Of a stretch of DNA of 64,000 nucleotides, positions 42,092 to 50,103 are shown piece after piece. The position numbers and the translations under genes are program-made. Positions within the stretch are counted from its first letter, which is position 1, and each line of letters starts with the position of its first letter. The DNA comes from Bradyrhizobium sp. CCBAU 53421. GTDB taxonomy: Bacteria > Pseudomonadota > Alphaproteobacteria > Rhizobiales > Xanthobacteraceae. The notes beneath the pieces were generated by a model. That model was not told where the DNA came from, ran no database searches, and worked only from the letters and a program-made list of their open reading frames with translations. The stretch is taken from contig NZ_CP030047.1 of assembly GCF_015291625.1 (NCBI RefSeq), forward strand, positions 7,006,001-7,070,000, given 5' to 3'.

Positions 42092-43090
42092 TCAAGCCGC
42101 CTTCTTCGGCGCGAGATCAACCGCCTGCCGCAGCGCCTCGATCAGGCTGCGCTCGTCGGCGATGCCCTTGCCCGCGATGTCGAAGGCGGTCCCGTGATCG
42201 ACCGAGGTGCGGATCACCGGCAGACCAACAGTGATGTTCACACCGGCTTCCAGCCCCAGCACCTTGATGGGTCCATGGCCCTGATCGTGATACATCGCGA
42301 CCACCATGTCGTAGTCGCCGCGGCCGGCCAGGAAGAACAGCGTGTCGGCAGGCAGGGGGCCGCGCACGTCCCAGCCCTTACGCTGACAGGCTTCCACGGC
42401 CGGCTCGATCTTCGCGGCTTCCTCGCCGCGACCGAACAACCCGTTCTCGCCGGCATGCGGATTGATGGCGCAGACGCCGATCTTCGGATTGGCGACGCCG
42501 GCGCGCACCAGCACGTCATGTCCGCGTGCGATGACACGCTCGACGAGGCCGGGCTCGATCTTCTCGATCGCATCGAGCAGGCCGATATGCGTGGTCACGT
42601 GAATGACGCGGAGTTTCGGCGACACCAGCATCATCGATACTTCCGGCGTGCCGGTCAGATGCGCCAGGAGCTCGGTATGGCCGGGATATTTGTGGCCGGC
42701 CGCATGCAGCGCTTCCTTGGAAAGGGGTGCGGTGCAGATGCCTTGCGCGAGCCCTGCCTGCACCACCTGCACGGCTTTCTCGATGTATCGATATGCCGCC
42801 TCACCTGCCGTCGCCGACACCTTGCCGAACGGCAGATCGTCCGGCACCAGCTTCAGGTCAACGCACTGCACGGCCTTCGACTCAAAATTCGCCTGCTTCG
42901 CGTCGCTCAACGCATCGACCTCAAGCGGAACGCCGACGATCTGACCGGCCTTGCGCAGACGGTTGGAGTCGCCGATCACCAGCGCATTGCAGATCGTCCG
43001 CACCTGCGGCTGCGCCAGCGCCTTCATGATCACCTCGGGCCCGATACCGGCCGGATCTCCCATGGTGATCGCAATGGTCGGACGAGTCAT
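42092..43090 (-). CDS. pdxA2: PdxA-family dehydrogenase, four-carbon acid sugar phosphate type
   Basis: A 332-residue NAD-dependent, metal-requiring dehydrogenase of the PdxA family. Visible motifs are MGDPAGIGPEVI, TAPLSKEALHAAG..YPGHTELLA, GVCAINPHAGENGLFG, MYHDQGHGPIKVLG and TVGLPVIRTSVDHGTAFDIAGKG. PdxA proteins coded beside a DUF1537 kinase act not in pyridoxal phosphate synthesis but oxidise and decarboxylate 4-phospho-D-threonate or -erythronate to dihydroxyacetone phosphate. This gene overlaps the kinase gene by four bases (ATGA, 43087-43090), which supports that role. Start ATG 43090. Confidence 0.88.
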   Translation of the reverse strand: MTRPTIAITMGDPAGIGPEVIMKALAQPQVRTICNALVIGDSNRLRKAGQIVGVPLEVDALSDAKQANFESKAVQCVDLKLVPDDLPFGKVSATAGEAAYRYIEKAVQVVQAGLAQGICTAPLSKEALHAAGHKYPGHTELLAHLTGTPEVSMMLVSPKLRVIHVTTHIGLLDAIEKIEPGLVERVIARGHDVLVRAGVANPKIGVCAINPHAGENGLFGRGEEAAKIEPAVEACQRKGWDVRGPLPADTLFFLAGRGDYDMVVAMYHDQGHGPIKVLGLEAGVNITVGLPVIRTSVDHGTAFDIAGKGIADERSLIEALRQAVDLAPKKAA

Positions 43091-44394
43091 ATGAAACTTC
43101 CTCTGGTTCGGACGGCGCGAAGCCGCTCGCTGATGCGGATGAGGCTGTTCTCGTCACCGAACGCGCCCGCTTTGGTGGCGATCGGAACAGACAATCGGCC
43201 AAGAGTAAGGCCGAGCGACACGCCCGGCTCGATTTCGTCGGCAAGACGGATGCCGTTGACGCCGAAGCGCGACAGCATCGCCGCGGCGGTTTCGCCCCCG
43301 GTCGCAGCGAAGGCGCCGATCGCGGGTGCGACGGCCTCAAGAGCGTCGGCGAGCCCCTTGGCGAGTTGCGGGCCGAGCGACATGTCGGGGTGATCATCCA
43401 TCATGATCTCGACCAGTGTATCGCCGCCGCCGGCAAGTCGTTTCATCACGTCCGCAGCGAGCGCCGCCCGGCCGGCACCATCGTTGAGCAGCGTCTCCGG
43501 CGCGACCGGGAAATGCGCCACGGTGCCGGTCACCTCCAGCTCGCGCGCGGCGGCGCGAGATGCGCCGGCGAGCGAGCCCACCACGATCAGGGTGCCGGAT
43601 GTGCTCGTCGGAATGCGCAGCGGCTCGACGGCATGGCTGACTTCGAGGCCGGCCAGCGCGTGCGCGAGGCCGGCGCTGCCGATGAAGAAGGTTCCTGGCG
43701 ATGCCTGCAGGCTCGCCTCCGCGATCAAACGCAGATCGTGTTCAGTCTCGGCGTCGCAGGCCGCGACCACGTCGCCCTCCCAAGCGAGCCTCGCGAACGT
43801 GGCTTTGAGATCGCCACCGCGCACGGCAGCGAGCTTGACCTTCTCACCGCGAATGCCCGCGGTCGCGAGAACGTCGACAAGATCGGCATTCGGGTAGGTG
43901 TGGTCGCGGTGCCAGACCTCGGCCTCCTCGAGGGGGCGGCCTCTGACCAGGATACGCCCGTCGATGGTGGTCCGGCCGGTGGCCGGAAAGGCCGGCGCAA
44001 ACACGCCGAAGGCCGGCCCCGACCATGACTTGAGATGCGCAAGCACGGCGGCAGTCTCCGCTGCAGGTTGCCCTCGCAGCGTCGAGTCAATCTTCTTGAA
44101 AAGAATACGTCCGCCTTCGCAAAGGCGCGCCAGCACATCGGCATGGCGGGCTGCAGCGGCCTCGGCCGAAAGGCCTCGACTCGCGGCATCGTAGGCAAGG
44201 ACGGGCAGCTGGTAGCCCGACGCGTCGGTCACCTCACCCCACGTCACCGCAGCCGCACGCCCCCTTCTGCCGAAGGCGATCGCACAGTCCGCGGCACCGG
44301 TGAGATCGTCAGCGACGATCAGCCAGCTTTGGCTTGACGCGTTTTCTTGACGCGAACCGGTATCCACTTCGCTCGAAAACGCTTTAGGGACCAT
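43087..44394 (-). CDS. Four-carbon acid sugar kinase (DUF1537 family)
   Basis: A 435-residue two-domain kinase. The N-terminal substrate domain starts WLIVADDLTGAADCAIAFGRRGRAAAV and includes LAYDAASRGLSAEAAAARH and ILFKKIDSTLRG. The C-terminal nucleotide domain contains LIVVGSLAGASRAAARELE, FAATGGETAAAML and GIRLADEIEPGVSLG. Members phosphorylate D-threonate, D-erythronate, L-threonate or related acids at O4. It is coupled to pdxA2 by an ATGA overlap and follows the permease stop by two bases, so permease, kinase and dehydrogenase form one operon. The exact stereochemistry cannot be read from sequence. Confidence 0.88.
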   Translation of the reverse strand: MVPKAFSSEVDTGSRQENASSQSWLIVADDLTGAADCAIAFGRRGRAAAVTWGEVTDASGYQLPVLAYDAASRGLSAEAAAARHADVLARLCEGGRILFKKIDSTLRGQPAAETAAVLAHLKSWSGPAFGVFAPAFPATGRTTIDGRILVRGRPLEEAEVWHRDHTYPNADLVDVLATAGIRGEKVKLAAVRGGDLKATFARLAWEGDVVAACDAETEHDLRLIAEASLQASPGTFFIGSAGLAHALAGLEVSHAVEPLRIPTSTSGTLIVVGSLAGASRAAARELEVTGTVAHFPVAPETLLNDGAGRAALAADVMKRLAGGGDTLVEIMMDDHPDMSLGPQLAKGLADALEAVAPAIGAFAATGGETAAAMLSRFGVNGIRLADEIEPGVSLGLTLGRLSVPIATKAGAFGDENSLIRISERLRAVRTRGSFI

Positions 44395-44396
44395 CT

Positions 44397-45437
44397 TCAG
44401 CGACCTGCCTCAGTGACAACCGAACGCGCCGCGGGGGTCATCTTGCCGGCAGAAGCCACGATGTCCTCTTCTGCAGGCTCCTCGACGTCGCGACCAACAA
44501 CGCGGGCTGCCCAGGCGGTGACGATCGGCACGAGGATTGCGGTAACCACGACGCAGGCCGCGACGAGGATAGTCGCAGGCCGCGCCGCGTCCGCATAGGC
44601 TGGATTCGCCGCGGCGACAATCGCCGGGACAGCCGCCGCATTACCGGCCGTCGAGGCCGCCGCAACACCCGCGACACCATTCCCGCCAGTGATGCGATCG
44701 GCGAGGAACAGCGGGATGCCGGTCACAACCACCACGGCCATTCCCATGCCGAGGCCGAGCAGGCCCGCCTGCCAGACCTTCGACAGATCGAGGCCGGCGC
44801 CGAGCGCGAAGGCGAAGAACGGGATCATCACAGGCACCGCGCGGCTCAGGAAGTCGCGCATCTCTCTGTCGAGATTGCCGATGATCATACCCACCACCAG
44901 AGGCAGGATAGCGCCCACGAGGGTCTGCCATGGAAATGCCGAGAGGCCGGCGACGCCCAAAGTGATCATGGTGAGGAAAGGACCGCTCTCCAGTGACATG
45001 ACGGTATAGGCGCCGACGTCACGCGGACGTCCATATTGGCCCATCAACGCCATATAGAGACCGCCATTGGTGTCGTTCATGGCGGCGACGATCGCGAGCG
45101 TCGAGACACCCGCGAACATGCCAGCTGCGACCGGCGTCTCTCCCAAAATGCGGCCGAAGATCAGGCCGAGGACAACGGCCACGCCAACCTTCACGATCAG
45201 CAGGGTGCCGCCCTTCTTCACAATGTAGGGGGTCGCGCGGAAGTCGATGCTCGCGCCCATGCAAACGTAGAACACGGCGAGAATTGTCAGCGCGCCAGAG
45301 AACAGTGCGCCGGTGAAGGAGCCAAAAAACTTCGGGGTATCGGGAAAGAAGGTGGCAATAAGCGCCCCGACCAACAGAGGGACCACCATCATCCCGCCAG
45401 GCACGCTCTCGATCGCCCGCTTAATTGGAACCTGCAT
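44397..45437 (-). CDS. kdgT: 2-keto-3-deoxygluconate permease family transporter
   Basis: A 346-residue inner-membrane protein with about ten hydrophobic helices, of the KdgT family. Signatures are [114 protein letters not shown] and [23 protein letters not shown]. It leads the operon, so it probably imports a sugar acid; context with the DUF1537 kinase suggests a four-carbon acid rather than ketodeoxygluconate. ATG 45437 has GGAGG upstream. The tail after residue 320 ([13 protein letters not shown]) is cytoplasmic. Confidence 0.88.
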   Translation of the reverse strand: MQVPIKRAIESVPGGMMVVPLLVGALIATFFPDTPKFFGSFTGALFSGALTILAVFYVCMGASIDFRATPYIVKKGGTLLIVKVGVAVVLGLIFGRILGETPVAAGMFAGVSTLAIVAAMNDTNGGLYMALMGQYGRPRDVGAYTVMSLESGPFLTMITLGVAGLSAFPWQTLVGAILPLVVGMIIGNLDREMRDFLSRAVPVMIPFFAFALGAGLDLSKVWQAGLLGLGMGMAVVVVTGIPLFLADRITGGNGVAGVAAASTAGNAAAVPAIVAAANPAYADAARPATILVAACVVVTAILVPIVTAWAARVVGRDVEEPAEEDIVASAGKMTPAARSVVTEAGR

Positions 45438-45474
45438 TTCTGTTGTCCTCCCGCACACCGCGCACTTCCGATCA

Positions 45475-45488
45475 TTTTGCGCGTTTTG
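45475..45488 (-). promoter_or_regulatory. Candidate DeoR-type operator, proximal
   Basis: TTTTGCGCGTTTTG on the plus strand lies 38 bases before the kdgT start, overlapping the presumed leader. It shares the TTTTGCGC core with the inverted repeat at 45548-45564. Assigned to the DeoR protein by position only. Confidence 0.4.
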
Positions 45489-45547
45489 CTATAAAAATGA
45501 GCAAATACCTAGCCTATATGCTCATATCGCGCAGTATTCAAGTTTTA

Positions 45548-45564
45548 TTGCGCATTTCGCGCAA
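45548..45564. promoter_or_regulatory. Candidate DeoR-type operator, distal inverted repeat
   Basis: TTGCGC-ATTTC-GCGCAA is a perfect 6+6 inverted repeat with T/A-rich flanks (TTTTA..AAAAC), located 111 bases upstream of kdgT in an AT-rich promoter region. Confidence 0.45.
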
Positions 45565-45679
45565 AACTGACCCAGGAATTGGGTCATGAGAGGATGGGGC
45601 ATGGTGCATTGTGCAGATGCTCGAAATGCTTACTTGGGGCAACACCCACCGAAGCCCCGACTGTCGCATGCTTCGGCCG

Positions 45680-46119
45680 CATGGGTGCCCGCCGGGCCCT
45701 CGCCTGCATGCGGGACACCGCCTCGGCCAGCGGAACGTCGGCCTGTAAGCCGTCGCGCTCGCGCAGGCTTACCCCGGACGTCCCTCATCTCACACCCGCC
45801 GACGATGGCCATCACCGCCATTTCACGCGCCACCGCGACGCGCCGCCAAAGGGTCGGCGCTGTCATAGGCAACGGGTCGGATCCCGGCATCCTCGAACGC
45901 CGCCAGCACCTGTGCGCCGTGTCCGGCCTGGTCTTTCGAGATCGGCGCAACCGTAACCTGGTCCGGCGACAGCCAGAACGGAAGCACGCCGCCATGTTGC
46001 TCGAACAGGATCGCAATCATGCGGCCGAGCGATCCGAAGATGGCGTGATGGATTATCAGCGGCCTGGCCCGGCTGCCGTCGGGGGAGAGGCGCGGTCGCA
46101 TCATCCGAGAGCCGGACAA
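45680..46119 (-). pseudogene. thrS: Threonyl-tRNA synthetase C-terminal fragment, frameshifted
   Basis: The minus strand reads SPDGSRARPLIIHHAIFGSLGRMIAILFEQHGGVLPFWLSPDQV, the motif 3 end and anticodon-binding start of threonyl-tRNA synthetase, then VAPISKDQAGHGAQVLAAFEDAGIRPVAYDSADPL. The continuation VAREMAVMAIVGGCEMRD is in a second frame and SLRERDGLQADVPLAEAVSRMQARARR in another. The catalytic core and N-terminal parts are absent. With at least two frame changes it is non-functional; the working thrS must be elsewhere. It abuts the second tRNA fragment. Confidence 0.75.
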
Positions 46120-46151
46120 CGCGCGCCGTAGCCCGTCGTATGGCTAGCCAG

Positions 46152-46189
46152 CGGTCTAGTTACAGGTTCGAGTCCTGCGAGGCCCACCA
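46152..46189 (+). repeat. Diverged second copy of the tRNA 3' half
   Basis: Thirty-three of 38 bases match the end of the fragment at 40574-40611 (CGGTCT.GTT.CAGGTTCGAG.CCTGC..GGCCCACCA), in the same orientation. The T-stem has one mismatched pair (ACAGG/CCTGC), as expected for a decaying copy. It lies between the thrS fragment and the Gly/Tyr-rich gene. Confidence 0.7.
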
Positions 46190-46441
46190 GCCGGCTATTT
46201 CTGCTTTGACTCAGCAGCGCTCTTTGACGCTCCCGCTCTTGCTTAGCCAATCGAACGGCGAGTACTTCCTGCGTCAATTCTGGCGCACCTATGGGTGTGC
46301 CTTCGGGAAATCGGTCTGAAGGCCAAGAAATAAGGCTATGGACCCACTTGGCGGGTGGACCGGGACGCGCTTGGTCAGCAACTAAAATGGACGTGTGGCG
46401 TTTTCCACATCGGGCGACTTTCTAGTTGCTAGGAGAGTCCG

Positions 46442-46795
46442 ATGCTTCGGAAAATCCTAATCACACTAATCGCGGTTATGGCCGTGGCGTTCGCACCAAC
46501 TGCTGCCTCTGCGCGCGGAGGCTTCGGCGGCGGCGGCTTTCATGGCGGATTTGGTGGCGGCGGCTGGCGCGGTGGCGGTTGGCGCGGAGGCGGGTTTGGA
46601 GCGGCCGCTGTTGGACTTGGGATAGGTCTCGGCTTGGCAGGTGCCTACGGCGCCTACGGTTACCCCTACGGATACGGTTACCCTTACGGATATGGTTACG
46701 ACTACGGCTACCCATATGGCTACGGCTATCCGTACCGCGCCAGCTATGGCTACTGCGTCGCAACAGCCAGCCAGCAAGAATATACTTGCTATTAG
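46442..46795 (+). CDS. Small exported Gly/Tyr-rich repeat protein
   Basis: A 117-residue protein with signal peptide MLRKILITLIAVMAVAFAPTAASA. The mature part is low-complexity: a Gly/Trp/Arg section (RGGFGGGGFHGG..RGGGWRGGGF), an Ala/Gly-rich hydrophobic helix (AAAVGLGIGLGLAGAYGAYG), then a repeat of YPYGYG-type hexapeptides and a Cys-containing end (YCVATASQQEYTCY). Such proteins occur in many Bradyrhizobium loci; a structural or envelope role is possible but unproven. An AGGAGAG site is seven bases upstream of ATG 46442. Confidence 0.78.
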   Translation: MLRKILITLIAVMAVAFAPTAASARGGFGGGGFHGGFGGGGWRGGGWRGGGFGAAAVGLGIGLGLAGAYGAYGYPYGYGYPYGYGYDYGYPYGYGYPYRASYGYCVATASQQEYTCY

Positions 46796-46929
46796 CAGCG
46801 AGCCGGCGGCCTCGACTCGTTAAGATCGAACGGCTCGCGCGGGAGGCTGAAGCAGCCAACCGCACGAAAGCAGGCTGAGCGTCCTTCATTTGGATGAACA
46901 CGGAGGCCTAAAGTTTTGAGGAGGGTGAT

Positions 46930-47183
46930 ATGGCCCCGCACTTCCGCCGAGTCGATAACGAGCTGGAGATATGGTTCGCTAGCGGCGACGACTATTCATT
47001 CGTCATCAGCAACGAGGCTGGAGCGGACCTGGATTGCATGGAGAGCCGGGCTTTGTTGCTTCATATCGCCCCAACTTTCTGAATATGCCCGCGGCTCATG
47101 TGTCCGGATCTCCCTTCAGTACGTTCGCTGAAGCCGAGCGGGCTTGCAATGCGTTCCTGGGTCGCCTCGTCATTAAGGGATGA
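46930..47183 (+). pseudogene. Small conserved protein gene with a frameshift
   Basis: After GAGGAGG the frame from ATG 46930 reads APHFRRVDNELEIWFASGDD and YSFVISNEAGADLD, then (around 47036) the continuation GEPGFVASYRPNFLNMP, GSPFSTFAEAERACNAFLGR and LVIKG is in another frame, ending at TGA 47183. The two segments join naturally into an 84-residue soluble protein. The original frame ends in a stop near 47084. Function is unknown. Confidence 0.65.
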
Positions 47184-47533
47184 CTTACAGTTGTCCGCCC
47201 TCCACCGTTGCGCAGCGGCAGTGAGCACGCGATCAGCGGGCGAGGAACATGAACACGTCTTCCGGCGTTGCCATTGGCGCGAATAAACGGCGTAATGGAA
47301 GCACGTTCGAAGGGGCCAGCAGCAGAAGTTGCGGTCGACCGCGAGAGATCATGACGCATCACTCTGTGCGAAAATCGTCCAGATCAGCTACGGCTATTTC
47401 AGTCCATGCGACCGCTCGTAGATCAAGCTGAGACAAGCTTGGAAACCTGCGGCGAAACAGTACAATAAAATCTGAGCTGCTATTGGTGAGCTCTAAGTCT
47501 GGAGATTAGCAGCGGTTGCGCAGCTTACACCGA
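47184..47533. other. Intergenic stretch without a supported gene
   Basis: About 350 bases between the small pseudogene and the XRE-type gene. Only short open frames without family content or ribosome-binding sites were seen. Confidence 0.45.
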
Positions 47534-47713
47534 TCACTCGTTCTTCAGCAGTTTCCAAGGTTCAACGGCGAGCCCCTCAGCGATTCGGGCAATGTTGTCG
47601 ATCGAGACATTTCGTTCTGAACGCTCTACTCCGCTGAGATACGTCCGGTTCAGTCCGCTCTCATACGCAAGCGCTTCCTGGCTCAACCCACGCGCAGCCC
47701 GAAGGCGGCGCAT
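47534..47713 (-). CDS. Small XRE-family helix-turn-helix protein
   Basis: A 59-residue protein that is almost exactly one Cro/C1-type helix-turn-helix: MRRLRAARGLSQEALAYESGLNRTYLSGVERSERNVSIDNIARIAEGLAVEPWKLLKNE. SQEALAYESGLNRTYLSGVE contains helices 2-3. The same frame is open for about 20 codons upstream of ATG 47713 (..RTHKGPLRDTLAKN) without another ATG, so a non-ATG start is possible. It is divergent from the gene at 47770 with a 56-base gap, as for a regulator and its target. No terminator seen. Confidence 0.78.
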   Translation of the reverse strand: MRRLRAARGLSQEALAYESGLNRTYLSGVERSERNVSIDNIARIAEGLAVEPWKLLKNE

Positions 47714-47769
47714 GTTCTTCGCCAGCGTGTCGCGCAGGGGGCCTTTGTGCGTCCGTTTCGCAGAGACAC

Positions 47770-48264
47770 ATGGGCCAAACTGACGCCTTTAAGGCGACCG
47801 CTTTTAAGTTACAATCGGCGAAAGAAGTTGCTATTCTCATTGAAAATAATGGACGGCAGCGGCCAGGCATGGACTTTGAGACCGGTTCAGTAGAGGCGTT
47901 TTTGGATCTGGGATGCGGTGATGACACCCCGCTCGGCTCGCCGTCGTACAGCGCCGGCTACCGGCGCATCGAATCCGGCGAAGTGATCTGCACAGTTAGA
48001 CTGCCCATTCCGATCGCCGAAGCGGCAATTCTCAGGCGGTCGAAGATCTCGATCATCCTGACCCCGGATGGACGTGTCGAAGTGTCGTCATGCGGTTCGG
48101 CAGCAAACGAACAGATTGATGATCTTGTCGCGCGAACGGTCACCCAGGCAAATCTTCGCATGGAGGAAGCAACCGCCTCGGACTTGGAATCCCTTCTGCA
48201 TCGGTTTGAACGTTCAATCGGCCTCGTGAAGGAGGCAATCGCACGGCCACCAGCGGCCCCCTAA
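47770..48264 (+). CDS. Protein of unknown function, divergent from an XRE regulator
   Basis: A 164-residue soluble, acidic protein beginning MGQTDAFKATAFKLQSAKEVAILI. I recognise no family. Visible features are a mixed N-terminal region, a beta-rich centre (GEVICTVRLPIPIAEAAILRRSKISIILTPDGRVEVSS), then predicted helices (NEQIDDLVARTVTQANLRMEEATASDLESLLHRFERSIGLVKEAI). It could be linked to the adjacent XRE gene as a regulated partner or toxin-antitoxin-like pair, but this is speculative. Confidence 0.55.
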   Translation: MGQTDAFKATAFKLQSAKEVAILIENNGRQRPGMDFETGSVEAFLDLGCGDDTPLGSPSYSAGYRRIESGEVICTVRLPIPIAEAAILRRSKISIILTPDGRVEVSSCGSAANEQIDDLVARTVTQANLRMEEATASDLESLLHRFERSIGLVKEAIARPPAAP

Positions 48265-48496
48265 AGGCTTCTGCTTGGCCAGATGAATCCATTCGCCTAT
48301 CGAGGCGAGGCGTGTGTTCTGGCGCGCTCTGTTGGGCAATGCGGACCTCAAAGCCCGGTATCTTGCGTGCCTGTTAGCGACTCGGAGCAGACCGTCGCTG
48401 CCCTGTGAGTTGCAGGCAGCAGGCCCACAAGCCGACGTCCAGCATCCAGTCTGCCCGTCCGAAACCAGCTCTATTGCCCATCCATCGTTCGCTGGG

Positions 48497-48528
48497 CCAC
48501 GGGTCCTGCCGACCCGCGCGACCCGTGG
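48497..48528. repeat. Inverted repeat upstream of the transposase gene
   Basis: CCACGGGTC (48497-48505) and GACCCGTGG (48520-48528) form a perfect 9-bp stem with a 14-base loop, 21 bases before the transposase ATG. It may limit read-through or translation of the transposase; no copy was found downstream, so it is not a recognised terminal repeat. Confidence 0.55.
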
Positions 48529-48549
48529 TTCAGAACAGAGAGGTGCAAC

Positions 48550-50103
48550 ATGTCTTGGAAGTCAAATACGCTTCTCGAGGCCCGTAGCGAATTCGTGCAA
48601 CTGGCGCTTGCCCCGAATGCCAACATTCAGAGCCTCTGTCGGAACTTCAATATCAGCCGGCAGACGGGCTATCGAACGCTGGAACGATATCGGATAGCCG
48701 GCGCGAGAGGGCTGGAGAGCCAGTCACGCCGGCCGCACCACACGCCCCATCGCTGTCCGCGCCCTATCGAAGCGGCCGTTCTAACCGTGCGCGCCGACCA
48801 CCCAACCTGGGGCGGGCGAAAAATAGCGTTCCATCTTCGATCAATGGGCTGCGCCGGAGTGCCCGCGGCATCAACCATCACAGCGATCTTGGCCCGCCAT
48901 AACCAATTGGGAGGCTCTCCCGACCCAGGCGGGTTTTTGGGTCTGCTCGGGCAGTTGCACAACTCCCTAAGTGAACAAGATCTGCCGGCTTCTCTTGAAG
49001 GTCATCCCGACCTCAAGATCCTACTCGAGAAGCTCGAAAACGGCCGCCCCGTTGAGCGGCGCCGCGCACTCTCAGTGGTCGCGTCACACAGTGGGCTTCG
49101 GACAAGCGTGGCTTGCCGCGTTCTCAAGCTGAGCCGCTCAAGCTACGCACGTTCGGTTCGCCTGTTCCAGGAGAGTGGAGCCGAACGGCTGTTCGCCCCT
49201 CGCATTAGCCCCCATCGCAAGTTCGACACCGTGCAAGTCAAACAGGCTTTGTTCAGCATCCTGCACCAGCCGCCAGCCAATTTCGGCATCAACCGTACAA
49301 CCTGGAAAATGGCCGATCTCGTGCGTGCGATGCATGAGGCAGGGCAGCCAGCCTGCGAAGATGTAATCCGCGCGATCGTGAAAGGCGCCGGTTACCGCTG
49401 GCGCAAGGCGCGGATCGTGCTGACCTCCAATGATCCTGAATTCTCGCACAAGCTTGAACGTATTAGTTCCATTCTCGCCGATCTGAAAGCCGAGGAAGCC
49501 TTCTTCTCGATCGACGAATTCGGTCCTTTTGCGGTCAAGGCACAACCGGGACGGATGCTGGTCAGTCCCGGCGAACAACATTTTGTAGCGCAATGGCAGC
49601 AGTCGAAGGGCTCGATCATCGTCACGGCCGCCATTGAATTGTCGTCCAACCAGGTCACCCATTTCTACAGCCTGAGGAAGAACACTGACGAAATGATCCG
49701 CATGCTCGAGACACTCGTCGCCGCGTACCGCGATCGCACGAAGCTTTATCTCTCATGGGATGCCGCCTCCTGGCACGTCTCGAAGAAGCTGTTCGAACGG
49801 ATCGATACCCATAACGCCAGTATTGGTAGCAACGGCCCGCAAATTGACACGGCGCCACTCCCGGCCCGTGCGCAGTTCCTGAATGTGATCGAATCTATCT
49901 TCAGCGGTATGGCTCGCGCCATCATTCACAACAGCAACTACGGATCGGTTGGCGAAGCGAAAGCCGCTATCGACCGGTACTTCTTTGAACGCAACGCTCA
50001 CTTCAAGAACAACCCACGGCGCGCGGGCGGCAAGCTTTGGGGTAAGGAGCGGCTGCCGGCTGAGTTCTCTTCAAACAACTGCAAAGACCCTCGGTTCGGA
50101 TAA
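48550..50103 (+). mobile_element. Chimeric transposase: IS481-type HTH fused to an IS630-type DDE transposase
   Basis: A 517-residue protein. Residues 1-118 look like the N-terminal helix-turn-helix of IS481-family transposases (SLCRNFNISRQTGYRTLERYR..GARGLESQSRRPH; HPTWGGRKIAFHLR). Residues about 165-300 are a second helix-turn-helix region of IS630 type (VVASHSGLRTSVACRVLKLSRSSYARSV; GYRWRKARIVLTSNDPEF). Residues 310-500 are an IS630-type DDE domain with catalytic D322 (FFSIDEFGPF), D404 (LSWDAASWH) and E448 (LNVIESIFSGM). All three acidic residues are present. No terminal inverted repeats could be found by eye, so the element limits are undefined. Confidence 0.8.

Noticed and set aside
42194..43393. 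Plus-strand open frame of 399 codons
   Set aside because: It is antisense to pdxA2 and the DUF1537 gene and has shadow-type composition.
46090..46396. Open minus-strand frame running through the second tRNA fragment
   Set aside because: It has no start codon and part of it is the tRNA antisense string LAGLEPVTRPL; composition of the rest is suggestive but matches no family.
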